Part shown: piece after piece, positions 1 to 5,493 of the stretch
Position numbering within the stretch: position 1 is the stretch's first letter
How the letters are laid out: every line of letters starts with the position of its first letter
Origin: Actinomycetes bacterium
GTDB lineage: Bacteria > Actinomycetota > Actinomycetes > Propionibacteriales > Propionibacteriaceae
Direction of reading: 5' to 3'
Length of the DNA stretch: 5,493 nt
Assembly: GCA_023412435.1 (NCBI GenBank)
Contig: JAEYNS010000122.1
Coordinates: 1-5,493, forward strand
Translations under genes and position numbers: made by a program
The notes under the pieces: model-generated
Told to the model about the DNA's origin: nothing
The model's database searches: none
Seen by the model: the letters and a program-made list of their open reading frames with translations, nothing else

Positions 1-3000
1 GTGCGGCGGCGCTACGCCGCCGCCGACCAGCGGTCCGCCGATGCCCTGGACACCGACCTCTTCGGTGGTGGCACCAGCGGTCGCAGGGCCAGGTTGACCG
101 CCGACCAGGCCGAGCACATCCGGATCCTGCTGCTCGGCACCCGGGCGGAGGCATCCCGCTGGTTCTTCGAGGAGGACGCGCGTCGCAACCGGATCGCTGC
201 CGAGGCGATCGAACTGCACGAACTCCTGTCGAAGAAGCTGGACGACGAACGGCTCGAGCGCGTGATGACGCTGCATCGGCGTCCCGTGGCCGAGATCGAC
301 ATCCTCGACGCCTGCTACGAGCAGCGGTACGGTCGCGGGACCCTGGCGGGGGAGTTCGGCGTCCGGCTGGGCCCCGAGGGCTTGACGCGGATGCGGATGA
401 CTCAGCTCCGACTGGGCCACATCCCGCAGGCCGACGCGGTCGCGATTGAGATCAAGCGCCGCCAGATCGAGGAGCTGAACCGGCAGGACGCGGAGGAGAA
501 GGCGCGCAAGGCGCAACTCGGCGGCCAGGTCATCGGCCTCTTCGCGACGACCTCGGGGGTCGACGCCTACCTCGCGGACAAGCGCCGCAAGGAACGCCTC
601 AAGCTTACCGGCGATATCCAGTCGATAATCGAGCAGAACAAGCGTGAGGCGCTGGCCGACCCGGCCAACGACGCCAAGCAGGCAGGCGACGCGATCGCGG
701 CGCGGCTGGGGACGATCCTGGGGCAACAGGCCGGCGAACCCGGAGAGACGCTGGGCTCCAGACTGGCCACCACGCTCCAGCCGGCGTCCTACAGCGCGAT
801 AGCGGCCGCGCTCGACCCGCGGGCCAACGCAGGGGACCTGCTGGTGAACTCGGCCGCCGCCAGGCTTGTCGAGCTGGAGGCGAACGGCACAACGAACTAC
901 CGGGCGATCGAGGCGATCCTGCGGTCCTTCCGGGCGCTCGCCCAGCGCGACATTCTGGCCCGGGTGCGGGATCCTGACGTCGCGCTCCCCGAGAAGCAGG
1001 CGCTGGCCGATGCCGGTCAACGCGCCGTGGACCAGCTCTCGCACCTGTACGTCGACGCCTTCGTCGAGGCCTACAACCGGATGGCGGCACCCAAGGGACG
1101 GACCTACGCCCAGATCGTCGCCTCGGCGTCCGAGGCGAACGCCAGCCACCTGGAGAGCCTGCGCTACGGCGGCGGCGAGACGTCGCCACTGGGCGAACTG
1201 GACCATGCCATCGCGACCAGGGACGTCGACGCGCTGAAGCGGGTGCTCGCCGCCGAACCGAACGGCGAGCGGATCGCGCAGCTGATCGGGAGCTACAACA
1301 GCCTCGGGCGGAACCGCAACTTCTACCGGCAGGTGTTCGGGGGCATCGGCGACGCCGTCCTCACCGCCGAGCAGGCGGTGAAGGCGGGCTCGACGAAGTT
1401 CACCGGCGGCATGGTGGCCGGGCGCGACGCCGCCCTGGTAGGTGAACTGCTCGCCAAGCCCGGGGTGGGTGGGCCCAGGACCGCCGGCGAGAGCGTGTTC
1501 GGACCCGGCTACGACGAGGTGAGCTGGATGGTTTCCGGCGGACGGGCCGAGTACGGCGCCACGATGCTCCACCGGGGCACGATCCGGAAGATCGGCGAAT
1601 GGACCGGCGACCCGGAGACCAAGAAGCTGATGGCCGGCTCGCTGGACCGGCTGACCGAACTGCAGCGCCAGTGGGAGTCGGCCACCGACCCGGTCGAGAA
1701 GCGCCACCTGTTCCTGGAGATCCGCAAGACCCGAGCCACCCTCACCGGCGACGCCGACGCCTACGAGAAGGAGACCGAGGCCATCCTCGACCAGATCCGG
1801 TCGGCGGTCAGCTTCGCGGTCTCGATCGCCCTCGCGGTGGCTCTCCCCGGAGTCGGCGCCGGGCTCGGGTTCCTGCAGGCGACCGCGCTGAACATCGCGG
1901 CGAACGTGGCGACGAACGTCCTGATCAAGGGAGACAGGTACGGCTGGGACGACCTCAAGGCGGATGTGCTCGGCGGCGCCCTCAGCGCCGGTGGGGCCAA
2001 GCTCGGCGAGGCCCTGCTCGGCAAGGTAGTGCTGAAGATCGCCGGACCGGTGGCCCGCGGGACAGGGGAAGCCGCCGAGAAGGCGGGCATCAAGACGGTG
2101 CTCGCCGGCCAGGCGGCCCGGCTCACCAGCCAGGGCGAGAAGATAGCGATCGAGGTGGCGGAGGTCGAGAGCCGGCTGGCCGGACGCGCGCTGGCCGTCA
2201 AGGGCGCCACGGAGATCGGGAACTTCTTCGGGGGCATGTACGGCGGAAAGCTGTACACCGGTGACTTCGGGCTGACCATGACCGAGCTGCTGCAGGGACT
2301 CGCCGGGACCGCTGCAGGCAAGTACGGTGAGCGCCGGGCTCAGGCCAGGCGCAGGACTCCACGCCCAGCCGAGGAAGGCTCGGGGTCAGGGCGCCCCGCA
2401 CCCGAACCCTCGCCGCCGGTACCTGCGAGGGCGGGCGACGAGCGGCTTCCCCTCGTCGAGGGCGGCTCTGCCCCTCGGCGTGACGCGGGCGAAACGGCCG
2501 AGCCGCCACGGTCCCAGCCCACCGGGCCGGGCGCCACTGGCCAGTCGACCGGCGGGAGCGCGACCACGTCCGCGCAACACCCGGCGGGCGACGTCGTCGA
2601 GGTTCGTTATCACTACGCCGAGGAACGGTATCCGCCGATCGGCACCGGCCCCACCGCGAACCCACCGGCCTACCGGGGACGGGCGGGCTACGACGCCGTA
2701 CGGATCGTCGAGGGCGACGTGCGCTACCAGGAACTCGTGATCAAGCTCCATCTCGACCCCGGGTCGGGCGTCACCCAGCCCGACCTGCAGCGGATCCAGC
2801 TGGACGTCCTTCAGGGCGTGCAGGGGATCTACAACGATCCGCAGCACCAGCTGCTCAACGGCGACACGCTGCGGGTCCGGGTCGAGTTCACCAGCAACCC
2901 GCTGGAAGCGCATGCCATCGTCGATGTCGGCCCGGCCGGAGGCGGCCGTCGCGCCGACCAGTTCAACTGGCAGGTCGGCGACGACCCGATGATCCACGCC

Positions 3001-4110
3001 CACGAGATCGGCCACCATCTGGGGCTGCCGGACGAGTACGTGGAGAGCGCCTTCGAGCCGCGGCCCTCCACCAGCCGGGACCGCCCCGGGGCACCCGGGG
3101 TGAGAGATGACCGCAGCATCATGGGCGGGTACTACGAGCGCCTGCGCGACGTGATCGACCCGGGTGCGCGGCTGCGGGAGCGTCACCTCGCCGAGATCGG
3201 CGACGCCATCGCCGAGCAGCGGCTGCGCAACCAGCTGCAGGCGCGCGGCGTCGATCTCACCCCGGGTGCTGTCGACCACAGCCCCCTGCGTCGCGACGAC
3301 TACGACACGATCGGGCCCCGGGGCGAACTCGAGGTACGCCCCGCCAACGTGAGCGACGCCAGCCTGCCGATCCTCGAGCAGCGGCTCATGATGCTCCGCT
3401 ACCAGGCCGCCCGATTCGGCGTCGCCGCGGACGCCTACTTCCACCCCGACGCTCCCTGGCAGGCCAGGCGCCTCGCCCGGGCGATCCTGGGCGAGGACCA
3501 CGTCCACATCGATCCCGACGCGCCCGCACCGCCCACGACCCAGGCGAGCGGGCCGCCGGGTGGGGGGAGCCGGCCGGCCGCCCCGGTCAGCATCATGGGC
3601 GCCGCCCAGTCACCAAAGGTGACGGGGGCGACGACCAATCCCGACGGTGCGATCCGGTCGATCGCCCAGGCCCACGAGATCGCCCGCCGCCACGGCGTCG
3701 ACATCCCCGACGACGTGATCTTCCAGGTGACGATCGGCAAGCACCGCTTCATCGAGGAGGGTGCCCTCGCCCAGTACTTCAGAAGGCAGGGTGCCAGCGG
3801 AACGGACCGGATCACCTGGGACGACTTCTACAGTGTCCTGCGCGGCCAGGAGGAACCCAGGATCCTGGTCCGCCTGGACAGGTCGGTGCTGGCCAGCGAC
3901 GAGATGATCGTCGCGGTGTTCGCACATGAAGTCCACGAGCTGGCGGGACTCCGCGATGCCTTCGACGCCTCCGCCAAGGGGTATCTCACCGCCGCGGAGC
4001 TGGCCCGGCTCATCAACCCCGGCATCAAGGGCAACCTGCACGACGAGGCGTGGGCGGTAGCCGACGAACTGGTCCTGGCGATGCGTGCCAAGGCACGATC
4101 CGGTGCCTGA
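1..4110 (+). CDS. Giant multidomain putative eCIS cargo/effector with annexin-like repeats, metzincin protease domain and C-terminal HEVHE domain (5'-partial)
   Basis: The frame is open from the first base to TGA at 4108-4110. The GTG at position 1 is only the first codon in view: no ribosome site can be seen and the protein opens mid-fold, so at least 1369 residues is a minimum. Seen in order: charged helical N-terminus with an annexin-like stretch (about 86-136, around YEQRYGRGTLAGEF) and a weaker one (about 401-446); Ala/Gly-rich hydrophobic segment 601-640 followed by KGDRYGWDDLKADVLGG (643-659); Pro/Gly/Ser linker 781-862; metzincin site H1001-E1002-H1005-G1008-D1011 with Met-turn M1041; second linker about 1173-1195; terminal domain with H1309, E1310, H1312, E1313 and H1347-D1348. 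There is no signal peptide in view. The convergent neighbours are eCIS core genes. From this context and the modular polymorphic-toxin-like layout I infer particle cargo that carries a protease; target and immunity are unknown. Alternative: a structural or housekeeping protease-like protein of the cluster. That the gene is real is near certain; the role is moderately supported. Confidence 0.85.
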   Translation: MRRRYAAADQRSADALDTDLFGGGTSGRRARLTADQAEHIRILLLGTRAEASRWFFEEDARRNRIAAEAIELHELLSKKLDDERLERVMTLHRRPVAEIDILDACYEQRYGRGTLAGEFGVRLGPEGLTRMRMTQLRLGHIPQADAVAIEIKRRQIEELNRQDAEEKARKAQLGGQVIGLFATTSGVDAYLADKRRKERLKLTGDIQSIIEQNKREALADPANDAKQAGDAIAARLGTILGQQAGEPGETLGSRLATTLQPASYSAIAAALDPRANAGDLLVNSAAARLVELEANGTTNYRAIEAILRSFRALAQRDILARVRDPDVALPEKQALADAGQRAVDQLSHLYVDAFVEAYNRMAAPKGRTYAQIVASASEANASHLESLRYGGGETSPLGELDHAIATRDVDALKRVLAAEPNGERIAQLIGSYNSLGRNRNFYRQVFGGIGDAVLTAEQAVKAGSTKFTGGMVAGRDAALVGELLAKPGVGGPRTAGESVFGPGYDEVSWMVSGGRAEYGATMLHRGTIRKIGEWTGDPETKKLMAGSLDRLTELQRQWESATDPVEKRHLFLEIRKTRATLTGDADAYEKETEAILDQIRSAVSFAVSIALAVALPGVGAGLGFLQATALNIAANVATNVLIKGDRYGWDDLKADVLGGALSAGGAKLGEALLGKVVLKIAGPVARGTGEAAEKAGIKTVLAGQAARLTSQGEKIAIEVAEVESRLAGRALAVKGATEIGNFFGGMYGGKLYTGDFGLTMTELLQGLAGTAAGKYGERRAQARRRTPRPAEEGSGSGRPAPEPSPPVPARAGDERLPLVEGGSAPRRDAGETAEPPRSQPTGPGATGQSTGGSATTSAQHPAGDVVEVRYHYAEERYPPIGTGPTANPPAYRGRAGYDAVRIVEGDVRYQELVIKLHLDPGSGVTQPDLQRIQLDVLQGVQGIYNDPQHQLLNGDTLRVRVEFTSNPLEAHAIVDVGPAGGGRRADQFNWQVGDDPMIHAHEIGHHLGLPDEYVESAFEPRPSTSRDRPGAPGVRDDRSIMGGYYERLRDVIDPGARLRERHLAEIGDAIAEQRLRNQLQARGVDLTPGAVDHSPLRRDDYDTIGPRGELEVRPANVSDASLPILEQRLMMLRYQAARFGVAADAYFHPDAPWQARRLARAILGEDHVHIDPDAPAPPTTQASGPPGGGSRPAAPVSIMGAAQSPKVTGATTNPDGAIRSIAQAHEIARRHGVDIPDDVIFQVTIGKHRFIEEGALAQYFRRQGASGTDRITWDDFYSVLRGQEEPRILVRLDRSVLASDEMIVAVFAHEVHELAGLRDAFDASAKGYLTAAELARLINPGIKGNLHDEAWAVADELVLAMRAKARSGA
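250..408 (+). other. Annexin-like helical repeat region of the large protein (residues about 84-136)
   Basis: The stretch LERVMTLHRRPVAEIDILDACYEQRYG followed by GTLAGEFGVRLGPEGLTRMRMTQL has the helix pattern of one annexin repeat: a short helix, then hydrophobic residues leading to an A-Y-x-x-R-Y-G motif, an acidic/hydrophobic L-x-x-x-L helix, and a final helix of repeated leucines and methionines. Residues 12-75 (from SADALDTDLFGGGT) resemble a degenerate preceding repeat, and residues 401-446 (DHAIATRDVDALKRVL and on to RNFYRQVFG) a third weak one. Annexin repeats bind phospholipid in a calcium-dependent way in eukaryotes; the classical GxGT calcium loop is not clearly kept here, apart from FGGGTSG at 21-27. 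Membrane or particle binding is therefore only an inference. Confidence 0.45.
1801..2037 (+). other. Hydrophobic Ala/Gly-rich segment plus KGDRYGW module (residues 601-679)
   Basis: Residues 601-640 are almost free of charge, with LPGVGAGLGF in the middle. They could form two short hydrophobic helices separated by a glycine turn. A conserved-looking tail follows: KGDRYGWDDLKADVLGGALSAGGAKLGE (643-670). Similar hydrophobic modules sit between the delivery part and the toxin part in many polymorphic toxins and eCIS-associated proteins, where they are thought to help membrane passage or packaging; that role is inferred here. The composition contrasts sharply with the charged helices before and after it. 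Confidence 0.5.
2341..2586 (+). other. Disordered Pro/Gly/Ser/Arg-rich linker (residues 781-862)
   Basis: From QARRRTPRPAEEG to SAQHPAG the protein is dominated by P, G, S, R, T and E with almost no hydrophobic residues, the signature of a flexible linker. It separates the helical front and hydrophobic module from the protease domain, marking a module boundary where payload domains are likely exchanged. A second, shorter linker of the same kind (about residues 1173-1195, positions 3517-3585) separates the protease domain from the terminal domain. Confidence 0.75.
2587..3210 (+). other. Metzincin-type zinc metalloprotease domain (residues about 863-1070)
   Basis: A beta-rich start (VVEVRYHY, YQELVIKLHLDP, DTLRVRVEFTSN, AHAIVDVG) leads to the active-site helix HEIGHHLGLPDEY at 1001-1013. 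This fits HExxHxxGxxD: H1001, H1005 and D1011 as zinc ligands, E1002 as general base and G1008 allowing the turn. Thirty residues after D1011 comes SIMGGYYE with M1041, a good Met-turn, then a basic RxRHLxEI segment. Asp as third ligand is known in the snapalysin (M7) family; most metzincins use His. All catalytic residues are present, so activity is predicted; the substrate cannot be told from sequence. The segment after it (about 1071-1172) is of unknown function. Confidence 0.8.
3586..4107 (+). other. C-terminal domain with HEVHE and NLHDEAW motifs, possible second metal-dependent toxin domain (residues about 1196-1369)
   Basis: This domain follows the second linker and ends at the protein's last residue, the usual position of a toxin payload. 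It contains a Trp-Asp-Asp-Phe-Tyr motif (WDDFYSVL, 1273-1280), a hydrophobic strand/helix leading into VFAHEVHELAGLRDAF (1306-1321), and NLHDEAWAVADELV (1345-1358). The clustered H1309, E1310, H1312, E1313 and later H1347, D1348 look like a metal-binding or catalytic set. The order HExHE is not the canonical HExxH of zincins, so a peptidase is not proven. I do not recognise a named family with certainty; similar tails occur at the C-termini of bacterial polymorphic toxins as far as I recall. Confidence 0.5.
4091..4108. terminator. Weak candidate hairpin across the stop codon of the large gene
   Basis: AGGCAC (4091-4096) and GTGCCT (4103-4108) form a perfect 6-bp stem with a 6-base loop, ending at the first base of the TGA stop. 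It is the only plausible end signal at the convergent junction and could act in both directions. No T-tract follows on either strand, and an alternative pairing of GGCAC with GTGCC at 4085-4089 has too small a loop. Terminators without a U-tail are reported in high-GC bacteria, but this stem is short, so the call is tentative. Confidence 0.22.
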
Positions 4111-4113
4111 CGG

Positions 4114-4710
4114 CTAGGGCGTCTCGGCGCCCCCATCGGCAGTTCCTGGCTGGCGTTCGACGACGCTCGGCAGCACCTCGAGCACCGGCGGACCGGCCGC
4201 GACCACCGCGGCAGCGTCGACGGTGATGCTCACCGAGACGTCCAGCCCCGGCTTGAGCTGACCCCCGACCGCCGACCAGAAGTCTGACGACTCGGTGTCG
4301 CCACCGGCCCGCAGCAGGATCTCGGGTCGCGGGTCGGCCACCAGCGGGGGCTTCACGTGGTCGGAAGTGAGCACCGGATTCACCAGGAGCGCCGCCAGGA
4401 CCTGCCCCAGCAGGGCGTGCTCGTCGCCGATCTCCGTGGTCCAGGCCGTGATCAGGTACCGGCACTCCAGTCGTGGCTGCGGCCCGAGCCGGCGCGCCCT
4501 CCCATCTGGCTCCTTCACGACCTCGAGCCCGAAGCTGCGGATCGCGAGGTTGGGGCGGACGTCCCACAGGAACAAGCTGATCGTCGGGCGGTTCAGCTTC
4601 GCCGCCCACTCCTTGTCCGGCGCCTCGAAGGCAACATCGATCTCGCGCGACGGCAGCGGCACCGGCGCGCGGAGGAAGGACTCCAGGGCCTCATCGAGCA
4701 GGTGCAGCAT
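4114..4710 (-). CDS. DUF4255 / Pvc16_N-family eCIS tail terminator (cap) protein
   Basis: The 198-residue protein has the marks of the DUF4255 (Pvc16 N-terminal) family: start MLHLLDEALESFL, the beta motif PTISLFLWDVRPN (42-54), RLECRYLITAWTTEIGDEHALLGQVLAALL (80-109), and SDFWSAVGGQLKPGLDVSVSITVD (142-165), the family's F-W-x-x-x-G-x-x-L-x-P segment. In Afp/PVC particles the Pvc16/Afp16 protein ends the tube and sheath at the distal end and sets particle length; that role is transferred by homology. The ATG at 4708-4710 is preceded by GGAGG three bases upstream, and its N-terminus matches the family, so this start is well supported. The gene begins 20 bases inside the end of the AAA+ gene, implying translational coupling. 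Its stop lies 3 bases from the stop of the convergent cargo gene. The tail after about residue 167 is low in conservation-like motifs and probably flexible. Soluble, with no signal peptide. Confidence 0.93.
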   Translation of the reverse strand: MLHLLDEALESFLRAPVPLPSREIDVAFEAPDKEWAAKLNRPTISLFLWDVRPNLAIRSFGLEVVKEPDGRARRLGPQPRLECRYLITAWTTEIGDEHALLGQVLAALLVNPVLTSDHVKPPLVADPRPEILLRAGGDTESSDFWSAVGGQLKPGLDVSVSITVDAAAVVAAGPPVLEVLPSVVERQPGTADGGAETP

Positions 4711-5493
4711 CGTCCTCCGCCACCAGGTAGTAGTACTTGTCGAACTCGGCAGGGGTGCGCAGCTTTCCCGCCTTCTGGAACTCGCGCTTCAAGCCGAGGA
4801 CGACGTCCTCCATCGTGATCGGACGGGCGTCCGCCGCGGCCAGGAAGGCGGCCGCGAGGGCCGCGTTGCGGATCGTCCCGCCCGAGATCGCGAAGTTCGC
4901 CGCCAGGAACCCGAGATCGAGGTCGGCCGTCGGCGCCTGCCTCGGGAAGTTCAACTCCCAGATCCGGCGCCGGTCGGCCTCGTCAGGGGCCCTGAAGTCC
5001 ACCCAGACCGCGATCCGGCGGGTGAAGGCCTGGTCGATGTTGCGCTGCAGGTTGGTGGCCAGGACCACGAGGCCGTCGTGCCGCTCAAGCCGTTGAAGCA
5101 GATAGGCGACCTCGATGTTGGCGTACCGGTCGTGGGCGTCCGACACCTCCGACCGCTTGCCGAACAAGGCGTCCGCCTCGTCGAAGAAGAGCACCACCTC
5201 GGCCGCCCTGGCGGCGTCGAAGATCCGGTCGAGGTTCTTCTCGGTCTCCCCGATGTACTTGCTGACCACTCCGGACAGGTCGACCTTGTACAGGTCGAGG
5301 TCGAGGTCGCCGGCGATCACCTCCGCCGCCATCGTCTTGCCCGTCCCCGGGGGACCGGCGAACAGCGCCACGATCCCCACCGAGGGCGAGGGAGCGAAGC
5401 CACACGGCCCGTAGACCAGGCCCCGGGCCCGGTAGCGGTCGGCGAGTTCCTTCAGCTGCCGGGTCTGGTCGGCGGGCAGCACCAGGTCAGGCC
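4691..5493 (-). CDS. Pvc15/Afp15-like AAA+ ATPase of a contractile injection system (5'-partial)
   Basis: The frame is open through the right edge, so the N-terminal part is missing. The GTG at 5482-5480 is very likely internal: upstream in-frame codons continue the family's usual ..PDLVLPADQ.. segment. Counting that GTG as residue 1, seen are Walker A GPPGTGKT (43-50), SKYIGETEKNL (74-84), Walker B VLFFDEADALF (97-107), the KRSEVSDAHDRYANIEVAYLLQRLE stretch (109-133) typical of this CIS-associated subgroup, sensor 1 ATNL (142-145), arginine-finger pair FTRRI (153-157), and the sensor 2 region SGGTIRNAA (200-208). All ATPase residues are intact. Relatives in Afp/PVC clusters are usually several hundred residues longer at the N-terminus. 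The protein is needed for assembly or cargo loading in some systems; the exact step is not settled. The stop TGA (4693-4691) overlaps the downstream DUF4255 gene by 20 bases, forming an operon typical of eCIS gene order. Confidence 0.94.
   Translation of the reverse strand, partial: PDLVLPADQTRQLKELADRYRARGLVYGPCGFAPSPSVGIVALFAGPPGTGKTMAAEVIAGDLDLDLYKVDLSGVVSKYIGETEKNLDRIFDAARAAEVVLFFDEADALFGKRSEVSDAHDRYANIEVAYLLQRLERHDGLVVLATNLQRNIDQAFTRRIAVWVDFRAPDEADRRRIWELNFPRQAPTADLDLGFLAANFAISGGTIRNAALAAAFLAAADARPITMEDVVLGLKREFQKAGKLRTPAEFDKYYYLVAEDDAAPAR
4714..4718 (-). promoter_or_regulatory. Ribosome binding site of the DUF4255 gene
   Basis: On the minus strand GGAGG is followed by ACG and then ATG (4710-4708). 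The match to the anti-Shine-Dalgarno core is good and the 3-base spacer is short. The site lies inside the coding sequence of the upstream ATPase, so ribosomes ending that gene could re-initiate here. Confidence 0.6.

Noticed and set aside
1599..2264. 221-codon plus-strand frame inside the large gene
   Set aside because: It is made almost wholly of R, G, P, D and Q, the out-of-frame signature of GC-rich DNA, and overlaps the intact long frame.
2386..3507. 373-codon open frame on the minus strand inside the large gene
   Set aside because: Its Val/Gly/Asp/Leu-heavy composition is typical of the antisense frame of GC-rich coding DNA, it has no recognisable domain, and the sense frame here encodes a clear metzincin.
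3114..3601. 14-base direct repeat CAGCATCATGGGCG at 3114-3127 and 3588-3601, giving SIMG twice in the protein
   Set aside because: Only the first copy is a Met-turn after a zinc motif; the second lies at the linker end with no zinc helix before it, so it is probably coincidence.
3609..3623. Inverted repeat GTCACC-AAA-GGTGAC inside the large gene
   Set aside because: A 6-bp stem with a 3-base loop in coding sequence near a domain boundary; chance occurrence is likely and no T-tract or regulatory context supports it.
3595..4110. Internal ATG at 3595 as a separate start for the terminal domain
   Set aside because: The nearest purine-rich stretch lies about 20 bases upstream, too far for a ribosome site, and the frame continues unbroken from the preceding domain.
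4117..4132. GGGCG/CGCCC hairpin at the 3' end of the cap gene
   Set aside because: Only 5 bp and inside the cap coding sequence; such stems are common by chance at this base composition.
4025..4609. 194-codon minus-strand frame overlapping the cap gene
   Set aside because: Arg/Gly/Ala/Pro-rich shadow of the DUF4255 frame; the latter has clear family motifs and a ribosome site.
4357..5414. Plus-strand frames opposite the ATPase and cap genes
   Set aside because: They are Ser/Arg/Ala-rich antisense shadows without domains; both minus-strand genes show strong family motifs.

Overview
This window comes from a strongly G+C-rich genome in which third codon positions are almost always G or C. That fits an actinomycete best, although other high-GC phyla that carry extracellular contractile injection systems (eCIS) cannot be excluded. 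It looks like the edge of an eCIS (Afp/PVC-type phage-tail-like particle) cluster: two recognisable particle genes on the minus strand converge tail-to-tail with a giant multidomain gene on the plus strand that looks like particle cargo.

Layout. Positions 1-4110 (+) are one uninterrupted reading frame of at least 1369 codons that enters from the left edge. Its order is: an alpha-helical N-terminal part with annexin-like repeat signatures, a long helical middle, an Ala/Gly-rich hydrophobic segment (residues about 601-640), a Pro/Gly/Ser-rich linker (about 781-862), a metzincin-type zinc protease domain (HEIGHHLGLPD at 1001-1011 with Met-turn SIMGGY at 1039-1044), a second short linker, and a C-terminal domain with an HEVHE motif (1309-1313) followed by NLHDEAW (1345-1351). 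After a 3-base gap, 4114-4710 (-) encodes a DUF4255/Pvc16_N-family tail-terminator (cap) protein. It overlaps by 20 bases the end of a Pvc15/Afp15-like AAA+ ATPase gene, 4691-5493 (-), whose 5' part lies beyond the right edge.

How they may work together (inference). The AAA+ protein and the DUF4255 cap protein belong to the conserved eCIS core and are translated from one overlapping unit. The large plus-strand protein is best read as a modular cargo or effector. Its helical, annexin-like and hydrophobic front would serve loading, membrane contact or translocation, and its two tandem metal-site domains at the C-terminus would be the active payload. No immunity gene follows it; the next gene is the convergent cap gene. 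No RNA genes, insertion sequences, CRISPR arrays or intergenic regions longer than 3 bases are visible.
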